From contig JBDHZK010000071.1 of NCBI GenBank assembly GCA_039811865.1, positions 1 through 12,807 of the forward strand: a stretch of 12,807 bases of DNA, given 5' to 3'. Each line of letters opens with the position of its first letter. The first letter of the stretch is position 1. Made by a program: the position numbers and the translations under genes. This stretch comes from JBDHZK01 sp039811865 (lineage in GTDB: Bacteria > Actinomycetota > Actinomycetes > Propionibacteriales > Propionibacteriaceae). Below, one piece after another: positions 6,131-11,610 of the stretch. The notes under the pieces were generated by a model, which was given only the letters and a program-made list of their open reading frames with translations, did not search any database and was not told where the DNA came from.

Positions 6131-9100
6131 CTACATCCCCCGGCGATAGCGTCCGCCGACCTCGAAGAAGGCGTCGGTGATTTGGCCGAGGGAGCAGCAG
6201 CGCACGGCGTCCAGCAGGGCCTCGAACACGTTGCCACCGCTGGTTGCCACGCGCTTGAGCCGCTCTAGAGCCGCGGGGGCTTCGGCGGCATGGCGGGCGT
6301 GAAAGTCGGCCAATCTGGCGAGCTGGGACGCCTTCTCCGCTTCCGTGCCCCGCGCGAGCGGCACCGAGGGCGCGGCCTGCTCGTCCCCGACGAACGTGTT
6401 CACCCCGATCAGCGGGATTGCGCCGGAGTGCGTCCCCTGTTCGTACGCCAGTGATTCGTCCTGGATGCGCCCCCGTTGGTAGCCCGTCTCCATCGCCCCG
6501 AGGACGCCGCCCCGGTCGGCCAGCCGCTCGAACTCGGCCAGGACGGCCTCCTCGACCAGGTCGGTCAGCTGCTCGATCAGGTGCGAGCCCTGCATGGGGT
6601 TGTCGCAGGCGGCCAGTCCCCACTCGGCGGCGATGATCAACTGGATCGCCAGCGCCCGTCGCACCGATTCCGGGGTCGGGGTGGTGACCGCCTCGTCGTA
6701 GGCGTTGGTGTGCAGCGAGTTGGCGTTGTCGTAGACGGCGCACAGCGCCTGCAGGGTCGTCCGGATGTCGTTGAAGGCCATGTTGAGCGCGTGCAGCGAC
6801 CGCCCGGAAGTCTGGATGTGGTACTTCAGCCGTTGCGCCCGCTCTCCGGCCCCGTAGACGTCGCGCAAAGCGATCGCCCAGATTCGACGGGCGACCCGGC
6901 CGATCACCGAGTACTCCGCGTCCATCCCGTTGGAGAAGAAGAACGACAGATGTGGAGCAAAGTCGTCGACAGCCAGCCCACGCGCGCGATACGCCTCGAC
7001 GTAGGTGAACCCGTTGGCCAGGGTGAATGCCAGTTGGGTGATGGGGTTCGCCCCCGCTTCGGCGATGTGGTAACCGCTGACCGAGGCCGAGTAGAAGCCG
7101 CGGACCCCGTTTCGGACGAACCACTCCTCCACGTCGGTCATCATCCTTAGCGAGAACTCGGTGGAGAAGATGCAGGTGTTCTGGGCCTGGTCCTCCTTGA
7201 GGATGTCCGCCTGGACGGTCCCCCGCACGCGACGCCAGGTGTCGGCGGCGAGTTGGGCCGCCTCGGCCTCGTCGGGTTCGCGTTGGCGATCGGCAACGAA
7301 GGCCGCCCTCCGCTGGTCCAGGGCCGCGTTGAGGAACATGGCCAAGATGGTGGGCGCTGGCCCGTTGATGGTCATCGACACCGACGTCGTCGGGGAGCAA
7401 AGGTCGAACCCGGCGAACAGGTCGCGCATGTCGTCCAGGGTCGCGATCGACACCCCGGAGGTGCCCACCTTCCCCAAGACGTCCGGTGCCTGCGCCGGAT
7501 CTCGACCGTACAGGGTCACCGAGTCGAAAGCCGTCGACAGCCGCGTCGTCGGCTGACCTTCGGCGAGCAGGTGGAAGCGCCGGTTCGTCCGGGCCGGGTC
7601 GCCCTCGCCGGCGAACATCCGCGTGGGCCGCTCTCCTTGGCCCCGCGAGGCGAAGACTCCCGCGGTGAACGGGAACGCGCCTGGGACGTTCTCCTGCCGC
7701 AGGTAGCGCACCCGGGCTCCGGGCTCGTCGTCGAGCGGCGCCGCCACGCGCGGGATGGCCACCCCGGAAAGACTCTCGGACGACTCGGGCGAGGGACGGT
7801 CCGACCAGCCAGCCAACAGCGACCGGGTCTCGGCGCTGACCGCCGAATCCAGGCGAGCCACTAGGGCGTCCAGTGCCAACTCCTCCGGCTCCTCCGGCGT
7901 CGCCTCCGCGCAGGCGAGTTCCCGAGTTGTGACCGCAGCCGACCAGGCGCGCACTGCCCGCACCTGATCCGCAGTGTGAGCCCGGTAGTCCCGGACGGCG
8001 TTGGCGATCTCGGCCAGGTAGAACTCGCGCCCCCGAGGCACCGGCCGGTCCGGCGGCCGACCGGGAGGGCTGGCCAGCGTCGACATTCTCGAAGCGAATC
8101 GCGCCAGGCCGTGTTCGCGCAGGAGCCCGAGGAGGTGCTCGTAGAGGACGGTCGTGCCGGCGTCGTCGAAAGCCGCCGCGCTCGTGCCGAAGACCGGCAT
8201 CTCCTGCCAGGCGGACCCGAACGCCTCCCGGTTGCGAACGAGTTGACGCGCGACGTCTCGGCGGGCGTCCTCGGCCCCGCGCCGGTCGGACTTGTTGATC
8301 GCCACCACATCGGCCCGCTCCAGCATCGCGATCTTCTCCAGCTGGCTTGGCGCCCCGTACTCCGGTGTCATCACATAGAGGCTGACGTCCACCAAGTCGG
8401 CGATGGCGGCCTCACCCTGCCCGATGCCGGTCGTTTCCACGATGACCAGGTCGTAGCCAGCGGCCGCGCACGCGTCCCGCGCCGAACCGAGCGATTCGGG
8501 GATGGAGTGGACGGCGTCCCGGGCGGCGAGGGAGCGGAAGAAGGTCACCCCGCTGGCCAGACAGTTCATCCGGATCCGATCGCCGAGCAGCGCCCCACCA
8601 CCCTTGGCCCGCGAGGGGTCGATCGCCAAGATCGCGATCCGCAGCCCGTCGCCGGAGTCGCGCCGCAGTCGGGAGACCAGTTCGTCGGTCAGGGACGACT
8701 TGCCCGAGCCGCCCACTCCGGTGATCCCGAGCACGGGGATCTTCCGAGCGGGCAAGCTCGAGGCATCCGGCGGACGACCGTCGGCCGCCAGGGTGATCCA
8801 CCGGGCCAGCGCCGCCTCGTCGCCAGCCAGCAAGCGCTCGCGCAGGTCGCCGCTCGCGTTTCGTTCGTGATCGCAGGCGCGGATCAACTCGTTGACCATT
8901 CGCGGCAGGCCGAGGCGCTGGCCCTCCTCGGGAGTGAAGATCCGGACGCCCTTGCCGGCAAGCAGGGCGACCTCCTCGGCGACGATCACCCCGCCACCGC
9001 CGCCGAAGACCTGGACGTCGCCCGCCCCCGCGGCCGCCAGTTGCTCGACCAGATGGCTGAAGTACTCCACGTGGCCGCCCTGATAGGACGAGATCGCGAC

Positions 9101-9313
9101 CCCGCTGGCGTCCTCTTGGACCGCGGCCATGACGACATCCTCGACGCTGCGGTCATGACCAAGGTGGACGACTTCGGCACCTTGCGCCTGGAGGATCCTG
9201 CGGATGATATTGATCGACGCGTCGTGGCCGTCGAACAGCGCTGCGGCCGTCACGAACCGCATCCGATTCCGCGCCCGGTAAAGGCCCGGGCTCACCGTCG
9301 GCGGTGCGTCCAT
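6131..9313 (-). CDS. icmF: Fused isobutyryl-CoA mutase IcmF (B12-dependent, with G-protein chaperone domain)
   Basis: Interconverts isobutyryl-CoA and n-butyryl-CoA by adenosylcobalamin radical chemistry. The 1060-aa chain has the full IcmF order. The N-terminal B12-binding domain (about 19-145) has LFDGHDAS with His30 as lower cobalt ligand. The MeaB-like GTPase domain (about 190-400) has P-loop GVGGSGKSS (199-207), ETTGIGQGE (293-301) and NKSD (340-343). A linker leads to the mutase TIM barrel from about 535. Two residues identify the substrate: Phe567 in TRMFAGEGDP and Gln711 in KEDQAQNTC, where methylmalonyl-CoA mutase has Tyr and Arg. Some IcmF proteins also act on pivalyl/isovaleryl-CoA, which cannot be excluded. 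The start is ATG 9313, next to a TTG; it lacks a Shine-Dalgarno but has TAGCAT six bases upstream, which fits a leaderless mRNA. Met18 is an alternative start. Confidence 0.95.
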   Translation of the reverse strand: MDAPPTVSPGLYRARNRMRFVTAAALFDGHDASINIIRRILQAQGAEVVHLGHDRSVEDVVMAAVQEDASGVAISSYQGGHVEYFSHLVEQLAAAGAGDVQVFGGGGGVIVAEEVALLAGKGVRIFTPEEGQRLGLPRMVNELIRACDHERNASGDLRERLLAGDEAALARWITLAADGRPPDASSLPARKIPVLGITGVGGSGKSSLTDELVSRLRRDSGDGLRIAILAIDPSRAKGGGALLGDRIRMNCLASGVTFFRSLAARDAVHSIPESLGSARDACAAAGYDLVIVETTGIGQGEAAIADLVDVSLYVMTPEYGAPSQLEKIAMLERADVVAINKSDRRGAEDARRDVARQLVRNREAFGSAWQEMPVFGTSAAAFDDAGTTVLYEHLLGLLREHGLARFASRMSTLASPPGRPPDRPVPRGREFYLAEIANAVRDYRAHTADQVRAVRAWSAAVTTRELACAEATPEEPEELALDALVARLDSAVSAETRSLLAGWSDRPSPESSESLSGVAIPRVAAPLDDEPGARVRYLRQENVPGAFPFTAGVFASRGQGERPTRMFAGEGDPARTNRRFHLLAEGQPTTRLSTAFDSVTLYGRDPAQAPDVLGKVGTSGVSIATLDDMRDLFAGFDLCSPTTSVSMTINGPAPTILAMFLNAALDQRRAAFVADRQREPDEAEAAQLAADTWRRVRGTVQADILKEDQAQNTCIFSTEFSLRMMTDVEEWFVRNGVRGFYSASVSGYHIAEAGANPITQLAFTLANGFTYVEAYRARGLAVDDFAPHLSFFFSNGMDAEYSVIGRVARRIWAIALRDVYGAGERAQRLKYHIQTSGRSLHALNMAFNDIRTTLQALCAVYDNANSLHTNAYDEAVTTPTPESVRRALAIQLIIAAEWGLAACDNPMQGSHLIEQLTDLVEEAVLAEFERLADRGGVLGAMETGYQRGRIQDESLAYEQGTHSGAIPLIGVNTFVGDEQAAPSVPLARGTEAEKASQLARLADFHARHAAEAPAALERLKRVATSGGNVFEALLDAVRCCSLGQITDAFFEVGGRYRRGM

Positions 9314-9325
9314 CAATGGATGCTA
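9314..9325 (-). promoter_or_regulatory. Candidate leaderless promoter (-10) of icmF
   Basis: On the minus strand TAGCAT (9320-9325) is followed by exactly six bases and then ATG 9313, which puts the last T at -7 and +1 on the A of the start codon. No Shine-Dalgarno is present. The -35 region is poor. The spacing is identical to that at the CPBP gene (10973). Confidence 0.5.
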
Positions 9326-9416
9326 CGCGCCTGTGGCCAGCGCCACGAGGGGTACAGCTACTGCGCGGGGCGCTGTGCCCCCCTTGGCGAACGGTCGCAG
9401 AGCAGGTTGGCTCACC

Positions 9417-9653
9417 TCAGCGCTCGGCCACTGCTTTGGACGGGGTGAGGGATGACACGTCGTCGTCCGGGGTGAACACGTCCTCGATCGCGAGCCCGAA
9501 CTCGCGAGCAATGCGGAAGGCCAGTGGAAGGCTCGGATCGTAGCGGCCGGTCTCGAGCGCGTTCACGGTCTGCCTGGAGACGTCCAACCGGTCGGCCAAG
9601 TCGGCCTGCGTCCACCGACGACCGGCCCGCAACTCGCGAATCCGGTTGTTCAT
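9417..9653 (-). CDS. Small XRE (Cro/CI)-type transcriptional regulator
   Basis: 78-aa DNA-binding protein made of little more than one helix-turn-helix domain: MNNRIRELRA leads into the HTH about residues 16-36 (QADLADRLDVSRQTVNALETGR), followed by the family-typical YDPSLPLAFRIAREFG (38-53) and EDVFTPDDD tail. Regulators of this compact type are commonly found beside small multi-TM proteins. The ATG at 9653 overlaps the stop of the 43-codon small ORF (ATGA, 9650-9653), with a GGTGG stretch as weak Shine-Dalgarno. An in-frame TTG at 9668 is a less likely start. As last gene of the CPBP cassette it is the natural candidate to bind the 37-bp dyad at 10983-11019 and repress its own operon; this is inference. 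Confidence 0.92.
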   Translation of the reverse strand: MNNRIRELRAGRRWTQADLADRLDVSRQTVNALETGRYDPSLPLAFRIAREFGLAIEDVFTPDDDVSSLTPSKAVAER

Positions 9654-9781
9654 ACGCGCCACCAGCAAGCTCTCGCCACCACTGGGGAACGCTCGCCCGG
9701 CACGGACTCCACGACGAACTCGGGCACCGGCCCCCGCTCTGGGGCGCCGAGCGACCTGGACGCGGCGACCGCTTTCCTCAC
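9650..9781 (-). CDS. Candidate small protein (43 aa) between the 4-TM protein and the XRE regulator
   Basis: No family is recognised. The frame begins GTG AGG AAA at 9781, where GTGA overlaps the stop of the 4-TM protein by 4 nt, and ends GTA TGA at 9650, where ATGA overlaps the XRE start by 4 nt. So it fills the otherwise unexplained 124-bp gap exactly and continues the cassette's junction pattern (CPBP to 4-TM is also ATGA). By hand count GC by codon position is about 72/63/84 %, the bias expected for a real gene in this genome. The peptide is hydrophilic with PVPEFVVESVPGE in the middle and ends ARACWWRV; no TM segment or signal peptide is seen. Alternatively it is a C-terminal extension of the 4-TM protein cut off by a frameshift. 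Confidence 0.5.
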   Translation of the reverse strand: MRKAVAASRSLGAPERGPVPEFVVESVPGERSPVVARACWWRV

Positions 9782-10167
9782 CGGTACCGCCACCAAACGA
9801 TTGCCCGGCCGATCAGCCAGCACGCCGCGTAGACCGGCCACACGAGCATCCAGTTCAGCGGCGGCGCACCGACCGACTGCATGAGACCGTAGGTGAAGGT
9901 GAGCAGCGAGCCTCCGGCGAAGCCGATGGCCAGCGACTCCATCAGCTGACGCGACTCGAACTCGTCGGACTCCCCCACCCAGCGCCCAACCGCCCAAACG
10001 GTCGCGACCAAGGCCGGTACCGGGAGCGCCATGACGGCAAAGCGCCACGGTGAGCCGGGCATCATCGTCGCGGCCCAGATGGCGACCGCCAACAAAACGG
10101 CGTAGATGCACAGCGACCCGAACAAGCGGACGCGGTAGACGCGGGCGGCGCGCCTCGACTTGTTCAT
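9778..10167 (-). CDS. Four-helix integral membrane protein of unknown function
   Basis: 129-aa protein with four predicted TM segments (about 16-36, 42-64, 78-97, 104-126), a basic N-terminus (NKSRRAARVYRVR) and a conserved-looking acidic cytoplasmic or periplasmic stretch GESDEFESR (65-73) between TM2 and TM3. Its layout (PGSPWRF... , DEFE, TYGLMQ, PPLNWMLVWP) resembles a family of small membrane proteins that are often encoded directly before an XRE regulator; the biochemical role is unknown. The ATG at 10167 overlaps the CPBP stop (ATGA, 10164-10167), indicating translational coupling. The stop at 9778 overlaps the next small ORF. The product probably works together with the CPBP protein or is sensed by the regulator; both are inference. 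Confidence 0.85.
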   Translation of the reverse strand: MNKSRRAARVYRVRLFGSLCIYAVLLAVAIWAATMMPGSPWRFAVMALPVPALVATVWAVGRWVGESDEFESRQLMESLAIGFAGGSLLTFTYGLMQSVGAPPLNWMLVWPVYAACWLIGRAIVWWRYR

Positions 10168-10973
10168 CCTGCCAGCGCTGCCAGCAGCATCGGCAGGCCG
10201 AGCCCGAGGACGTCCATCAGCCAATGCGCCACGACCAGAGGCGCCAGCCGTTTGAACCAAGCCATCAGCCCCGCGAACACGAGGCCGATGAGAAACAGGG
10301 ACAACACCCGGGCCGCCACGGCGGACAATGACGTCATCGAGAAGCCGGCGTGCTGCAGGCCGAAGGCGAAGCTGACCACGAACAGCGCGGGGATCCGACC
10401 CAGCCAGGCGCCCACCTGCGTTCGCAGGTAGCCGCGGTACAGACCCTCTTCGGCCAACGCGATGGTGACCGGCATGATCGTCACCCCCCAGATCCCGAGC
10501 CACAGCGGCGGGACGAGATGAACGCCCGAACCGGGCGGCGGCCCCTGGTAGACGGCCAGGTTGGCCACGAAGGTCGTCACGACGAACGAAATGAACAAGA
10601 TCACAAACGCCAGCAGTGACCACCCGAGGTCGCGCGCTCCCCCGGTTGGCAGGAACAGATCTCGCAAGCGCTTGCCCCGACTGCGCTGCAACCTGGCGAG
10701 GATGACGAGGGTGAGCACGTCGATCGCCACGATGGAGACGTTCGTCGACAGCAACGACCAGGCCCAGGCGTCCGGGGTGCCCAACGCGGCGAGAACGCCG
10801 AAGGCCGCGAACGCGGCGACGATGATCGCGACGCCACGCATCAACATCAGCGCCACCAGCAACGGCGGCCGGTCAATACCCAATGCGGGCCCGACCGCTG
10901 GTTCGTCGGGACGCTGTGCGGACTCGCCGGGACCGGCCGAAGCGGCCGGCGGCTGTGCAGGGGACGCGCTCAC
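10164..10973 (-). CDS. CPBP-family intramembrane metalloprotease (Abi/CAAX)
   Basis: 269-aa multi-pass membrane protein of the CPBP (Rce1-like) family. The three metal-site motifs are present: EEGLYR with Glu175, Glu176 and Arg180; FGLQH with His208; HWLMD with His250 and Asp254. About seven to eight hydrophobic segments follow a flexible Pro/Ala-rich N-terminus (about 1-36). Family members process prenylated peptides, pheromones or bacteriocin-related peptides, or give self-immunity; the substrate here is unknown, though the cassette's own 43-aa small ORF is a conceivable partner (speculation). The start is GTG 10973, which lies exactly six bases after the -10 element TACGTT, so the mRNA is probably leaderless; an in-frame TTG lies one codon upstream. 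It is the first gene of the cassette, coupled to the 4-TM gene by ATGA. Confidence 0.92.
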   Translation of the reverse strand: MSASPAQPPAASAGPGESAQRPDEPAVGPALGIDRPPLLVALMLMRGVAIIVAAFAAFGVLAALGTPDAWAWSLLSTNVSIVAIDVLTLVILARLQRSRGKRLRDLFLPTGGARDLGWSLLAFVILFISFVVTTFVANLAVYQGPPPGSGVHLVPPLWLGIWGVTIMPVTIALAEEGLYRGYLRTQVGAWLGRIPALFVVSFAFGLQHAGFSMTSLSAVAARVLSLFLIGLVFAGLMAWFKRLAPLVVAHWLMDVLGLGLPMLLAALAG

Positions 10974-11008
10974 CAAACAAACGTAAAGCTCGCTTGACTC
11001 AAAGTCAA
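10974..11008 (-). promoter_or_regulatory. Promoter of the CPBP cassette
   Basis: On the minus strand: -35 TTGACT (11003-11008, 5 of 6 consensus), a spacer of exactly 17 bp (10986-11002), -10 TACGTT (10980-10985), then six bases and GTG at 10973. With standard spacing transcription starts on the G of the GTG codon. This is the best-formed sigma-A-type promoter in the window. Confidence 0.75.
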
Positions 11009-11019
11009 GGTCGCTTTAC
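10983..11019. promoter_or_regulatory. 37-bp dyad operator over the CPBP promoter
   Basis: Two nested inverted repeats share one centre at 11001. The outer arms are GTAAAGC (10983-10989) and GCTTTAC (11013-11019); the inner arms are CTTGACT (10993-10999) and AGTCAAG (11003-11009) with CAA between. In all 14 of 17 positions per arm match. The dyad covers the -35, the spacer and most of the -10, so a protein bound here should block the promoter. The XRE regulator at the end of the operon is the likely ligand; two dimers could occupy the inner and outer repeats. Confidence 0.75.
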
Positions 11020-11030
11020 TGCGCGTCGGG

Positions 11031-11459
11031 CTAGCGTCGCCCGCCCTTTGGCCGGACGAGCTTGTGGGCCTGCCAATCGCGGGACACGGCGGCCGACTTG
11101 GTCAAGGACAGACCCGCGGTCAGCGCACCCTCGGCCAGATCGGATGGATCCACGTATCCAGAGCGCCCCACCTTCGGGGTCAGCAGCCAAAGCGTGCCCG
11201 AGTCGGCCAGGTCGGGCAGCGAATCCACCAGCCCGTCGACCAGGTCGCCGTCCTCGTCGCGCCACCACAACAAGATCAGGTCGACCGCGTCCACCGGCTC
11301 ATCGACGAACTCGTCGTCGAGAAAGTCCATGATCTCGCCGCGCAACGCCTCATCGACGTCTGCATCCCAGCCCAACTCCTGGACGACCATGCCTTTGGCC
11401 AGGCCCAACTTGGCGACCCCCGGGGTCGGCTTACCCCCCGGCTCAGCCGTGGTTCCCAC
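11031..11459 (-). CDS. DUF3052 family protein
   Basis: 142-aa soluble, acidic protein of the actinobacterial DUF3052 family; function unknown. Family-typical parts are LGLAKGMVVQELGWD (18-32), DLILLWWRDEDGDL (about 60-73), a predicted SGTLWLLTPKVGRSGYVDPSDLAEGA block (about 86-111), and the C-terminal LTKSAAVSRDWQAHKLVRPK. The start chosen is GTG 11459 because GGAGG (11466-11470) lies six bases upstream; an ATG at 11474 in the same frame has no Shine-Dalgarno and would contain that GGAGG inside the gene. A DUF3052 gene near aceE is a recurrent arrangement, for example in mycobacteria, which hints at a link with pyruvate dehydrogenase, but no mechanism is known to me. Confidence 0.88.
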   Translation of the reverse strand: MGTTAEPGGKPTPGVAKLGLAKGMVVQELGWDADVDEALRGEIMDFLDDEFVDEPVDAVDLILLWWRDEDGDLVDGLVDSLPDLADSGTLWLLTPKVGRSGYVDPSDLAEGALTAGLSLTKSAAVSRDWQAHKLVRPKGGRR

Positions 11460-11580
11460 GTTTGTCCTCCACATTCGCTTGCCGCCAATGACCTGACGTC
11501 GATGGCCCCAGCCTGCCAGATCCGCCCTGGTGCCGGTAGTGCCACGTTCAACTGAACCCAGGTTGATCGATCGCTGCGGA

Positions 11581-11610
11581 TTAACGGATTGCGACCAGGA
11601 CCGCTATCTT
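11581..11610 (+). promoter_or_regulatory. Weak candidate promoter for the small plus-strand gene
   Basis: TATCTT (11605-11610) is a fair -10; TTAACG (11581-11586) lies 18 bp upstream as a weak -35. The rest of the 190-bp gap 11460-11649 between the divergent DUF3052 gene and this gene holds a short palindrome GTTCA-AC-TGAAC (11546-11557), which could be a regulator site, and a GATCGATC; no DUF3052 promoter could be assigned. Confidence 0.35.

Noticed and set aside
5799..7400. Long open frame (533 codons, minus strand) across icmF, the repeat and the tRNA
   Set aside because: It is out of frame with icmF, reads through the tRNA and repeat, and has Arg/Gly/Pro-rich shadow composition.
6131..9313. 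Methylmalonyl-CoA mutase
   Set aside because: The B12-GTPase-mutase fusion order and the Phe567/Gln711 pair mark IcmF; methylmalonyl-CoA mutase has Tyr/Arg at these sites.
9367..9381. Intrinsic terminator after the XRE gene
   Set aside because: GGGGC/GCCCC is only a 5-bp stem with a 5-nt loop and no T-tract follows on the minus strand.
7976..9448. 490-codon plus-strand open frame antisense to icmF
   Set aside because: It is a typical high-GC antisense shadow; the opposite strand has the complete, motif-rich IcmF.
11090..11112. Second operator-like site (CTTGGTCAAG) near the CPBP dyad
   Set aside because: It lies within the DUF3052 coding sequence and matches the dyad only over a short half-site.
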